A stretch of 64,000 nucleotides of DNA from Marinobacterium litorale DSM 23545. Lineage in GTDB: Bacteria > Pseudomonadota > Gammaproteobacteria > Pseudomonadales > Balneatricaceae. The stretch is taken from assembly GCF_000428985.1 (NCBI RefSeq), contig NZ_AUAZ01000005.1:124001-188000 (forward strand). Reading direction: 5' to 3'. Shown in pieces: positions 9,006 to 16,760 of the stretch (the stretch's first letter is position 1; every line of letters starts with the position of its first letter). The notes beneath the pieces are model-generated. The model made no database searches. It had not been told where the DNA came from and worked only from the letters and a program-made list of their open reading frames with translations. The position numbers and the translations under genes are program-made.

Positions 9006-11501
9006 TTATGCCTTGGTTGTCATGACTAACGATGCTTGGGAAGTTGGTTCCGTGGCCGCCTGTGCCGCCCCGCCCTTCCCGGCGGACTCGGCCTCTGCGC
9101 CGTCGGGAGCATCGGCGTGGATCACACCGTCCTCATCGACGTAGGCGTTGCAGATAAACTTGGGTTTGAACACCAGTACCCAGCTCGGCACCAGCAGCAT
9201 GGCCGCTGCGCCGTTGAGCACCACCATCACGATCAGCAAGAGCGCTGCATCTGCCTGGAAGCGCAGGTCGGAGAGCAGCACCCACATGACGATGCCGGCG
9301 ATCAGGGTGATGGCGGTGAAGCTCACCGCCAGGCCGGTGGTGCGGATCGCCCGGCGTACGGCTTCAGCCAGGTTGCCGGAGCTCACCATCTCGGCGCGGA
9401 TGCGGTCCATCATGTAGATCGAGTAGTCGATACCGACCCCCACGCCCACGGCGATGATCGGCACGGTGTTGGAGTTGATCCCCATGGCGACCAGCCCCAT
9501 GTAGGCGTAGGTCAGCGTGGTGGCGAACAGCATCGCACCGAACATCATGGCGCCGGCCATCAGCGAGGAGTAGAACAGGGTCACGAAGATGAAGATCAGC
9601 AGGAACACCAGCGGCAGTACCCAGAGGTTGGTCTCGAAGGCCGCTTCATTCTGGGAGGCAATCACACCGATGGTGCCGCCGGCCAGACGGATGGTCAGGC
9701 CGTCGACCTTGCCTTCGTTCTCGGCGATCCACTGCTTGGCGGTGTGGATGGCGCGACGGATGGTCTCGCCCTTGTGGTCCTTGTAGTAGAACACCAGGTT
9801 GGCCACACGTTCGTCGGTATCGATAAACTCGTTCAGCGCCCCCGGGATCGGGTTGGACATCATGTAGGTGTACATCAGGCCACCCACATAGAGCTTGTCA
9901 TCGGGGATCTGCATCCAGCGCGGATCGGTGTTGTGCAGCAGACGGTTGACCTGCTTGACCAGGTCCGGCGCGCCCTTGGCACCGCCCACATCCGGGTCCA
10001 TCAGCATATGGCGTTCCAGATCCGCCAGCGCCTTGAGCACTTCCGGACGCTTGATACCGCCCTTCTCGTCGGTCTCGGCCACGATGTACATCTCTTCGGA
10101 GCCCGGGAAAGCGTCGTTCACGGCCTTGGAGGAGATGTTGTAGTCATGGTCCTGATAGAGGATGGGGGAACCGGGTTCGGACTCACCGATCACCACGTGG
10201 GAGGCGAAGTAGCCACCGCCGATCAACAGCACCAGCGCGGTCAGCAGGGCTCGGCGGGCCGCGCGTTCACCGCTGATCAGGTTGGCACAGGCGTAACCCA
10301 CGTTGCGGAACAGGTTGTGCTTGATGGTGGTGGACTTGGGCTTGGGCAGCACCGAGAGCAGCAGCGGCACGGCCAGCAGCACGGTGAGGATGATCGACAG
10401 GGCCCAGATGGAGGCGTAGTGGGCCATCTTGGTGTTGAGCGGGATGGAGCCGATGGCGATCAGCAGCAGGCCGATGGCATCGGAGACCACGCCCAGCGAG
10501 CCGGGCCGGAACAGGCTCTCGAAGGTGAGCCGGGCGGACAGGTGGTGGTCTTCATGGGTGGCCAGTTCCTGATAGTAGCGCTCCACCAGCTGGATGCCGT
10601 GGGACATGGCCCGGGCCGAGATCAAAAACGGAATCACCAGGCTCAGCGGATCCAGGTTGTAACCGAACAGGGAGATGATGCCCACACCCCAGATGGAGGA
10701 GACGATCACCCCGGCCAGCGGGATCAGAATGCCGTAGGCTTTGCGGAAGTAGAAGATCAGCAGGGAGACCATGATCAGGGCGGTGAACAGGAAGATCTCC
10801 AGGATCTGATCCAGGTACTGATAGGCCCAGCCCACCAGCACCGGCTGGCCGGTGACGTGGATTTTGACGCCCGGGGCGGCTTCGGCCTCGCGCATCTGCT
10901 GGATCTTCTCGAAGGTCGCCGCGTAGTCGAGCTGGCCTTCAATCAGCTGGGCTTTCACCAGCGCCATGTGCATATCGGGGCTGACCAGCGGGCCGTAGAC
11001 ACGGGCATCGGCCACCACATCCTTGCGCAGCTGATCCAGCTGTTCGGTGCTCAGGTCGGTGCGCTCCGGGTTGTAGTAGGACTCGGAGTTAACGTTACCT
11101 TCGGGGGTGAGCCAGACCTTGCGCGAGTTGCGGTGGGTCACACTGGCCACCAGGTTGTGGTTGACCCCCGGCAGGGAGTCCACCGCCTGGGTGATGCGGT
11201 GGATCCGCGCCAGCGCTTCGTTATCGAAGATGTCGTGCTCGGTGAACTCGACCCCGACGATGATCACGTTGGCACCACCGAACGACTCCTTGATCTCGTT
11301 ATGGAGCTGGATATAGGGGTGCGACTGCGGCAACAGGTCGGCGAAGTCGGAGTAGACCTTCAGGTTGGGGACCTGGGCGGCGAAGAACAGCGTCGCCATC
11401 AGGATCAGCCCGAGGATCAGTTTGGGGGAGTCGAACACACGCTGCTCGAAGCTGTGCAGCCAGTGTGTGGCCTTGTGGGCCTTGGCAGATCGTTTATCCA
11501 T
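9006..11501 (-). CDS. MMPL/RND superfamily exporter
   Basis: An 831-residue inner-membrane protein with two repeated halves. Each half has one TM helix, a large periplasmic loop (about 50-235 and 445-620) and then five TM helices. The segment GVGVGIDYSIYMMDRIRAEM matches the RND/MMPL TM4-type motif with its proton-relay Asp. The tail is Ala/Glu-rich and cytoplasmic. Family members move lipids, sterol-like molecules or pigments. It lies between the YCF48-like gene (45 bp upstream) and DUF1302, which suggests a trans-envelope conduit of exporter, periplasmic helper and barrel. Import or export direction is unknown. Confidence 0.87.
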   Translation of the reverse strand: MDKRSAKAHKATHWLHSFEQRVFDSPKLILGLILMATLFFAAQVPNLKVYSDFADLLPQSHPYIQLHNEIKESFGGANVIIVGVEFTEHDIFDNEALARIHRITQAVDSLPGVNHNLVASVTHRNSRKVWLTPEGNVNSESYYNPERTDLSTEQLDQLRKDVVADARVYGPLVSPDMHMALVKAQLIEGQLDYAATFEKIQQMREAEAAPGVKIHVTGQPVLVGWAYQYLDQILEIFLFTALIMVSLLIFYFRKAYGILIPLAGVIVSSIWGVGIISLFGYNLDPLSLVIPFLISARAMSHGIQLVERYYQELATHEDHHLSARLTFESLFRPGSLGVVSDAIGLLLIAIGSIPLNTKMAHYASIWALSIILTVLLAVPLLLSVLPKPKSTTIKHNLFRNVGYACANLISGERAARRALLTALVLLIGGGYFASHVVIGESEPGSPILYQDHDYNISSKAVNDAFPGSEEMYIVAETDEKGGIKRPEVLKALADLERHMLMDPDVGGAKGAPDLVKQVNRLLHNTDPRWMQIPDDKLYVGGLMYTYMMSNPIPGALNEFIDTDERVANLVFYYKDHKGETIRRAIHTAKQWIAENEGKVDGLTIRLAGGTIGVIASQNEAAFETNLWVLPLVFLLIFIFVTLFYSSLMAGAMMFGAMLFATTLTYAYMGLVAMGINSNTVPIIAVGVGVGIDYSIYMMDRIRAEMVSSGNLAEAVRRAIRTTGLAVSFTAITLIAGIVMWVLLSDLRFQADAALLLIVMVVLNGAAAMLLVPSWVLVFKPKFICNAYVDEDGVIHADAPDGAEAESAGKGGAAQAATEPTSQASLVMTTKA

Positions 11502-11545
11502 GACCGGTATCCGAAGTTGGTTGGTTCAGCCCAGAACGGGATGGC

Positions 11546-12523
11546 TTAGAGCGCAAGACTCAGCAGGGTGCCGTTGCCCCCGGCCACCAGTGCGCCCTGC
11601 TCGGTGGCCAGGCCTGCCCGCAGGTAGACCGGACGCGCTTTGACCGGGACCGGGGTCCACTGGTCGCCGCTGCGCTTGAGCACGGTGGCGTTCTCACCCA
11701 GGGCGTAGAGATCGCCCCGGGTCTCGAACAGGCCATACAGGGGCGCGGCCACCGGGGTCGGGCTCAGGCTCCAGCTGTCACCGCCATCGGTGGTGTGCAG
11801 CACGGTGCCATCCAGGCCCACGGACCAGCCGGTGTCGGCATCGGTGAACAGGGTGGTCTGGGGGTAGAACTCATCACGCATGGGTGCCAGCACCTCCCAG
11901 TTGTCACCGCCATCGGTGGTCCGGGTCAGGGTGCCGAACTCACCGGCGGCGTAGCCCAGCTGCTCGTTGAGAAACTGGATGCTGGTGAGCATGGCGTCTT
12001 CGTTGAGGGAGACTTCGTTCCAGCTCTCGCCTTGATCGGTGCTGGAGAGGAAGGTGGAGAAACTGCCCACGGCCCAGTAGGTGCCATCGGGGGCACAGGT
12101 CAGGTCGAGCATGTTCTCGGGGGTGTTGAGGTCAAACGCCTGCCAGGAGGTGCCGTTATCGTCACTGCGCCAGAGCTGCTTCTCGAAGCTCAGGGCAATC
12201 AGGGTGTTATCGGCACAGGCATCCAGATCGATCAGACCCGGCTCACCGGGCAGAATCTGGCGCTGCCAGGCCTGCTCACCCAGTGGACGGGTCAGCACCA
12301 GGCCGTTGTTACCCACAGCCACCTGGACCTGATCGTTGGCGACTAACGCCTGAAGTTGATCGGTACGGCGCAGGGACTTGCTCTGCTCCTGCTCCACACC
12401 GCTGAGGTTAAGGGGTGCTTCGCAGCCGGCTAATACCAGAGGAATCAGCCCGGCAATCAGACAACGTGCAGCGACGACCGAAGCCGTACTGCTACCGGTT
12501 GGGTACTTATTCGAAGGCAACAT
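11546..12523 (-). CDS. YCF48/BNR-repeat lipoprotein, first gene of envelope operon
   Basis: 325 residues with an extended N-region, a hydrophobic segment and a lipobox (LVLAGC, Cys near 34), so probably a lipoprotein. The rest is a beta-propeller built from repeats of the form S/T-x-D-x-G-x-x-W (DDNGTSW, STDQGESW, TTDGGDNW, TTDGGDSW), as in the YCF48/Hcf136 photosystem II assembly factor family and BNR proteins. Bacterial non-photosynthetic members often accompany MMPL exporters, possibly as assembly or gating partners. As the first gene after the sigma-54 promoter at 12583-12598 it sets the operon start. The start codon has only a weak ribosome site. Confidence 0.82.
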   Translation of the reverse strand: MLPSNKYPTGSSTASVVAARCLIAGLIPLVLAGCEAPLNLSGVEQEQSKSLRRTDQLQALVANDQVQVAVGNNGLVLTRPLGEQAWQRQILPGEPGLIDLDACADNTLIALSFEKQLWRSDDNGTSWQAFDLNTPENMLDLTCAPDGTYWAVGSFSTFLSSTDQGESWNEVSLNEDAMLTSIQFLNEQLGYAAGEFGTLTRTTDGGDNWEVLAPMRDEFYPQTTLFTDADTGWSVGLDGTVLHTTDGGDSWSLSPTPVAAPLYGLFETRGDLYALGENATVLKRSGDQWTPVPVKARPVYLRAGLATEQGALVAGGNGTLLSLAL

Positions 12524-12582
12524 ATTTCACGCTTCATTTTTATAGTTATGAACTGGGTTGAAACGGCACTCGATCAAGTTAG

Positions 12583-12598
12583 AGCAAGGCACGTACCA
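12583..12598 (-). promoter_or_regulatory. Sigma-54 promoter of the envelope operon
   Basis: On the minus strand this reads TGGTACGTGCCTTGCT. GG and GC are separated by exactly 10 bases, matching the -24/-12 consensus TGGCAC-N5-TTGCW except for one allowed pyrimidine change. The predicted transcription start near 12573 gives a leader of about 50 bases before the YCF48-like gene. Activator sites lie upstream at 12696-12741. Confidence 0.78.
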
Positions 12599-12695
12599 GT
12601 TCTTTGAAACGTGAAATAAATCGTTTTAAATCATATAGTTAAAACAAATAAAAGCAAATTGACGCAGAATTTAAGAGGATTTTAAAACAGAGGCA

Positions 12696-12741
12696 TTAAC
12701 GATTTGATCAAACATTAAAGTGCGCTTGATCAAATCGTTAA
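12696..12741. promoter_or_regulatory. Paired upstream activator sites (16-bp perfect inverted repeat), possible DmpR/XylR UAS
   Basis: TTAACGATTTGATCAA at 12696-12711 is repeated exactly in inverted orientation at 12726-12741, with a 14-base gap. The centres are 30 bp apart and span about -123 to -168 from the predicted start. The TTGATCAA core resembles the XylR/DmpR upstream site (TTGATCAATTGATCAA, from memory of the family). Near-copies occur upstream of dmpQ and dmpK. The repeat also lies 10 bp after the kinase stop and could fold as a weak terminator for that operon, but no T-run follows. Confidence 0.65.
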
Positions 12742-12750
12742 CCCTTTAAC

Positions 12751-14106
12751 TTATGCGGACATATCGATCACAACAGCCAACCCGCCATGCCTGGAGTGCT
12801 CAAAATTAATCGTCCCGTCATAGCTTTCCACCACCGACTGACAGATCGACAATCCCAGCCCCTGCCCATCGCCCTGAGATTCATCAACCCTGAGCCCACG
12901 CTGACTCAGGCTCGATAGCAGCTGATCCGGCACACCTGGGCCATCATCGGCCACTGTGATGCGCCAACCATCAGGCACAGCGGTGATACTGAGCCAGACC
13001 TGCTCACGGGCAAAACGCCAGGCGTTATCCAGCAGGTTACCCAGCAACTCGATCATATCGTCGCGATCATAGGGCATCGCACCCTCTGGAAGCTGTTTGT
13101 GTAAACGAAGGCTCCCCGGCGCTGAAAGCGCCAGCAGCTTCTCCAGATGAGGTACCTCTTCGGTGGGCACAAACTGCTGACCCGGTGCGGGAGCACCGGC
13201 GATGCGGGCCCGTCTCAACTCGCGTTCAATGCGCTGGGATAACTGCTCGTAGATCTGTTCCATCTCAACACGACCTTCGGCATCCGGACACTTGCCGGCA
13301 AGCCAGCGCAGCTGCTGCAGGGGACGTTTAAGCTCATGGGCCAGGTTGCCCAGTGCCGTTCGTGAACGCTTGGTCTGCTCACCCGAGCGTTGCAACCGCA
13401 TTTGAATCGCATCCACCAGCGGCTGAACCTCCTGGGGCACACGGCTGGGAAGCTCAGACTCGCCTCCCAGCGCCTGGTCACGCAGGGCGGCTCGCAAGGG
13501 TTCGAGCGCAGCGAATCCGCGGTGCAGAATCAGACGCTGCCAGAACAGCAGCACAGCAATCGTGACCAACACGATACCCAGCAGGTACAACTCGAAACGA
13601 CGGCGAGCTGAATCCAGTGGCGCCACATCCTGGGCAATCCACAGCGAGAACGCTGTATCTCGCCGGACAAACCCCAGCTGTCGAACCAACCAGCGCTGCC
13701 CTTCTATCGCGCTCATCACCTGGGTTTGCGTGACTCCCGGATCCAGCTGACGCGTATTGACCTCCAAATCCCATAAGGAGCGCGAGCGGATCTCACCGGA
13801 TAGGTCTGCGCCGTTATAGCTGAGCTGATAGTAGTAGCCCGAGCGGGGGCGCTGATAAGCGCCGGGAAGGTGTTGCTCATCCACCTGCCACTGCCCATCC
13901 GGCCCGGTCTGCTCCAGTGCAGCGATCAGACTTTCCGCATCGATCTGCAACCGGGACTGCACAAAATCACCGGTCAGGTTTTCGATAGCCAGATCGAGCA
14001 GTACCGCGAGACCACCGAAGACAACCAGCAGCACCATCAGCAGCCGGTGCCTGATCCGCTGCTCCAAGCTGCCCGAAGAAACCTGAGAGCCGGGAACCGC
14101 CGTCAC
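12751..14106 (-). CDS. Sensor histidine kinase (QseC/PhoQ-like)
   Basis: About 451 residues. The chosen start is the GTG at 14106, which overlaps the regulator stop as GTGA and has a strong GGAGGAGGGG site; an ATG ten codons earlier lacks this support. Domains are TM1 (about 20-40), a periplasmic sensor of about 130 residues, TM2, a HAMP-like linker, the H-box (LAHELKRPLQQL), the N-box (LLGNLLDNAWRFA), G1 (DDGPGVP) and G2 (GQGLGLSIC). It autophosphorylates and passes phosphate to the adjacent OmpR-type regulator. Its linkage to cytochromes and a PepSY protein suggests a redox or metal signal, which is inference. Confidence 0.88.
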   Translation of the reverse strand: MTAVPGSQVSSGSLEQRIRHRLLMVLLVVFGGLAVLLDLAIENLTGDFVQSRLQIDAESLIAALEQTGPDGQWQVDEQHLPGAYQRPRSGYYYQLSYNGADLSGEIRSRSLWDLEVNTRQLDPGVTQTQVMSAIEGQRWLVRQLGFVRRDTAFSLWIAQDVAPLDSARRRFELYLLGIVLVTIAVLLFWQRLILHRGFAALEPLRAALRDQALGGESELPSRVPQEVQPLVDAIQMRLQRSGEQTKRSRTALGNLAHELKRPLQQLRWLAGKCPDAEGRVEMEQIYEQLSQRIERELRRARIAGAPAPGQQFVPTEEVPHLEKLLALSAPGSLRLHKQLPEGAMPYDRDDMIELLGNLLDNAWRFAREQVWLSITAVPDGWRITVADDGPGVPDQLLSSLSQRGLRVDESQGDGQGLGLSICQSVVESYDGTINFEHSRHGGLAVVIDMSA

Positions 14107-14780
14107 TGCCCCTCCTCCATTGTATTGACGAGGCAATAGCCCTGACCCCGACGGGTCTCTATCAACGCTTTTCCAAAACGCTGTCTTAAGCGGTTGATGT
14201 AGACTTCGATCACGTTGCTGTCTCGCTGCTGCTCCTCTTCGTACACCTGTTCGCTCAGCTCGGTCTTTGACAGAACCTTCCCGGCGTTCAACATCAGGTA
14301 GCGCAGCAGGCGAAATTCAATACCGGTCAGCGGCTGCCATTCTCCCTCGCCCTGACACACCTGCTGCCGATCAGTATTGAGCTTCAGCCCCGCCACTTCC
14401 AGGGTGGGCGCTGCATGTCCATGATGCCGTCGCACCAGCGCTTCGAGCCGGGCCAGCAGCTCCTCGGTATGAAAGGGTTTGCCCAGGTAATCATCCGCTC
14501 CGGCTTTAAGGCCATCAACCCGTTCATGCCAGGCATCGCGCGCAGTCAATACCAGCACCGGAACATCCAGACCCGCTGCACGCCAGTTCTTAAGAACCTC
14601 TAACCCGGAGCGCTTGGGAAGTCCAAGATCCAGAATGACCACACCGAAGCGCTCCTCCCGGCCAATAAACTCGCCATCCACGCCATCGATCGCGACCTCC
14701 ACCGCGTATCCGGACCGTTGCAGCGCGGGTTTAAGCTCCGCAATCAGCGTTTGATCATCTTCTACCAGTAAAAGGTGCAC
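14103..14780 (-). CDS. OmpR/PhoB family response regulator (QseB/PhoP-like)
   Basis: 225 residues. The receiver domain (1-115) has phospho-acceptor Asp51 (VVILDLGLP), the acidic pair at 8-9 and Lys in GKPF. A winged-helix DNA-binding domain (about 130-222) carries the typical SNVIEVYINRLRQRF recognition helix. It lies 2 bp downstream of the PepSY gene and overlaps the kinase. It probably binds the direct repeat TTTAA-N6-TTTAA at 16733-16748 upstream of the cytochrome b gene, which would make the operon autoregulated. Confidence 0.9.
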   Translation of the reverse strand: MHLLLVEDDQTLIAELKPALQRSGYAVEVAIDGVDGEFIGREERFGVVILDLGLPKRSGLEVLKNWRAAGLDVPVLVLTARDAWHERVDGLKAGADDYLGKPFHTEELLARLEALVRRHHGHAAPTLEVAGLKLNTDRQQVCQGEGEWQPLTGIEFRLLRYLMLNAGKVLSKTELSEQVYEEEQQRDSNVIEVYINRLRQRFGKALIETRRGQGYCLVNTMEEGQ

Positions 14781-14782
14781 CG

Positions 14783-15097
14783 TCAGTCCTCCAACTCCTC
14801 CTTGAGCAGGCGACCATCACGGGCATCCAACTCAAACTCACGGACCCGGCCATCGCTCCCCAGCACCTCGATTTCATAGACCAACCTGCCATGCTCCCGC
14901 TCCAGATCCACGTCCAGAAGATGGCCTGCTGTCCTGTCGGCGTGACGCTCCAGCAACTCGGTCAGCGGAAGCATCTCACCGCGCTGCACCAGCTCGCGCG
15001 CCTCATCCTGATCAATTCGATCACCGGCCGCGGCCGCGACCGGGAGAAGGCTAGTCATCCCAACGACCATGGCCGGGAATATCAACGGTATCTTCAT
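14783..15097 (-). CDS. Secreted PepSY domain protein
   Basis: 104 residues with a Sec signal peptide (1-24, ending PVAAAAG) and one PepSY domain (about 28-102). The domain has the usual L-E-x-E ... G...YE-I/V-E--- pattern (LEREHGRLVYEIEVL). The ATG at 15097 is chosen because it gives the signal peptide; a longer frame upstream is only dhc in another frame. It therefore overlaps the 3' end of the diheme cytochrome gene by 47 bases, long enough to suggest translational coupling. Small PepSY proteins often sit beside PhoP/QseB two-component pairs and may tune the kinase. Confidence 0.82.
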   Translation of the reverse strand: MKIPLIFPAMVVGMTSLLPVAAAAGDRIDQDEARELVQRGEMLPLTELLERHADRTAGHLLDVDLEREHGRLVYEIEVLGSDGRVREFELDARDGRLLKEELED

Positions 15098-15677
15098 CGA
15101 ACACGCCTCGCTGTGCGTCTTTACCATGGCAGGCCTGACACTGGCTGAAGCTTCCCACGTCCGGGTTACCAGCCACCAGTCGCTCGGGAACCTCATCATG
15201 CTTTCGCTTGAAATAGTCGGTTTCAGTAATACGCAGAGGCGCCTCATCCTGGCCCAGACCGCGTATGAACTTTGTAGAGCGCGGGCCCGGATTCACATCC
15301 GCCGCATTGGCCACCAGATAGGCAGTAATCTTCTGCGCCATATCCGGCATCAACTCGGCATTATCCCCGAAGTGATCATCCAGCCCCGCCATCAGTTTAT
15401 CCCAGCTTCGCGCCGGAAGCAGGTGCGCCGGATAGGCCAGGTGACAGGCACCGCACTCTTCTGCGTAGAGGGGATCAGGAGAGCGGCCGGTTTTCGAACT
15501 GCCCCAAAAACCCTTTTCTTCACGCTCATACTCGTACTCTTCGGACTCATGTTCCTCACGTTCACTCCAGCCACTGCCATTGGCGATACCGACAATACCG
15601 AAGCCCCCCAGTGTCAGGGCACCGCCCAGGGTTGTCACACCCACGCCCCAACGTAGTTTATCCAGCCATCTGTTCAT
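15051..15677 (-). CDS. dhc: Diheme cytochrome c (DHC family)
   Basis: 208 residues with one N-terminal hydrophobic segment (about 10-32) acting as signal or anchor, then an acidic Glu/Tyr-rich linker (35-52). Two heme c motifs are visible, CGACH (near 75) and CQACH (near 183). This is the layout of DHC, the diheme partner of SHP. It lies 10 bp downstream of the SHP-like gene and upstream of PepSY. It is expected to carry electrons between the membrane b-type cytochrome and SHP in the periplasm. Confidence 0.85.
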   Translation of the reverse strand: MNRWLDKLRWGVGVTTLGGALTLGGFGIVGIANGSGWSEREEHESEEYEYEREEKGFWGSSKTGRSPDPLYAEECGACHLAYPAHLLPARSWDKLMAGLDDHFGDNAELMPDMAQKITAYLVANAADVNPGPRSTKFIRGLGQDEAPLRITETDYFKRKHDEVPERLVAGNPDVGSFSQCQACHGKDAQRGVFDEDTVDIPGHGRWDD

Positions 15678-15687
15678 GATTCGCTCC

Positions 15688-16077
15688 TTACTGATCTCTC
15701 AGCCATGTTAAAAAATCGCTTTTCTCCTGCGCGGTACATTCCCGGCCCAGCGTCCATTTACAGTTGCGGTAAAACCACTTTTCAATCTGACGCTCATCTG
15801 TCAGGCGTTCCGGATTGGCCGAAGGCGCCAGCGGCTCAATCCTCTTGCCAGTGCGTTGATGCTTGCCGGCCGCTCTGGGATCCGGTGTATGACAGCTGGT
15901 ACAACTGCGCCCGGACTGCTCTCGGTTATACAGCGCCTCCCCGGCGGAAGCGTTTGGAGCCGATGCACCAGCGCTTTGATACTCATTAAGCAACTGGTCG
16001 ATCACCGCCGGACTCTGTGCCCAGACCGGCGCAACCATCAGAGAGCTCAGCAGCAAGACAGGGATTGTTCGTCTCAT
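15688..16077 (-). CDS. shp: SHP-like monoheme cytochrome c (DUF1924)
   Basis: 129 residues with a signal peptide (1-20, ending VWA) and a single CTSCH heme motif near residue 59. Two later Cys (NCKWTLGREC) sit where SHP-type proteins carry a disulfide. SHP (sphaeroides heme protein) binds O2 or NO at a heme whose distal Asn can leave. The neighbouring cytochrome b and DHC genes form the classical shp-dhc-cytb set. The physiological role of this set is not settled; oxygen or NO handling is an inference from known SHP chemistry. Confidence 0.82.
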   Translation of the reverse strand: MRRTIPVLLLSSLMVAPVWAQSPAVIDQLLNEYQSAGASAPNASAGEALYNREQSGRSCTSCHTPDPRAAGKHQRTGKRIEPLAPSANPERLTDERQIEKWFYRNCKWTLGRECTAQEKSDFLTWLRDQ

Positions 16078-16079
16078 GG

Positions 16080-16685
16080 TTACTCCCCCTCTTTGACGGG
16101 TTTGCGCCCGGTAATCATGGCGCGGACCAGGTTTTCACGGTGCAACAGGCTGCTCACCAGCACACCGGCCACATGACCGACAATCAAGAAGATCATCAGG
16201 TTGGCCAGAACTTCGTGGAGCTCTTCGATAAACCCCTCCGGCAAGGTGGCGAACCAGGTACCAACCAATGGCCCGCTGCCCTCACCGGCCGCCAGAGACA
16301 TGCCGGACAGTGTCAGCAGCGCGAGTACCGACAACAAAGCGATCACCATGGCACCGCCCGCCGGGTTATGACCCCGGTAGTGCTTGGCCCGACCACTGAA
16401 CAGACTCTTGAGATATTCAATGACCGTTGATGGCCGGTAGATAAAATCGATAAACCGGGCGTGACGGGTGCCGATCACACCCCAGATAACACGAAAGCCC
16501 ACCAATGCCGCGATGGCATAACCGGACCATTCATGCAGAAACTGAATCTCTTCGGCACTGACATAGGCGATGGTGAAAAACGCCACCAATGACCAGTGGA
16601 AAATGCGGACGAGCGGATCCCAGACGCGGACCGTGCTGGTCTCGGCTACGACAGGGTCCGGCTGTTTTTCTAACGTGGTTTGCAT
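16080..16685 (-). CDS. Cytochrome b561-type membrane protein
   Basis: 201 residues with four or five TM helices and the Ni/Fe-hydrogenase/b561 domain. His residues are placed in the helices for two b hemes (IFHWSLV near 30, FLHEWSGYAI near 50, and HEVLANLMIFLIVGHVAGVL near 155-175). It starts the shp-dhc operon with a strong AGGAGG site and overlaps nothing, with 2 bp to the next gene. It should pass quinol electrons to DHC and SHP. Confidence 0.87.
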   Translation of the reverse strand: MQTTLEKQPDPVVAETSTVRVWDPLVRIFHWSLVAFFTIAYVSAEEIQFLHEWSGYAIAALVGFRVIWGVIGTRHARFIDFIYRPSTVIEYLKSLFSGRAKHYRGHNPAGGAMVIALLSVLALLTLSGMSLAAGEGSGPLVGTWFATLPEGFIEELHEVLANLMIFLIVGHVAGVLVSSLLHRENLVRAMITGRKPVKEGE

Positions 16686-16732
16686 ATCAGACCTCCTTTC
16701 AGGCTATGGAGGCCAGTATGCGAGATGGGGTA

Positions 16733-16748
16733 TTAAATGAAGCTTAAA
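16733..16748 (-). promoter_or_regulatory. PhoP/PmrA-like direct repeat box before the cytochrome operon
   Basis: On the minus strand TTTAAGCTTCATTTAA holds two TTTAA half-sites exactly 11 bp apart. A CATACT -10 hexamer (16715-16720) lies 12 bp downstream, the spacing used by PhoP-type regulators. This makes autoregulation by the operon's own OmpR-family protein likely. Confidence 0.5.
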
Positions 16749-16760
16749 AAGTGGGGATAT

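Noticed and set aside
9036-11549. 837-codon open frame on the plus strand
   Set aside because: It is exactly antisense to the MMPL exporter, rich in Gly/His/Gln/Asp with no domain sense, and results from GC-biased third positions.
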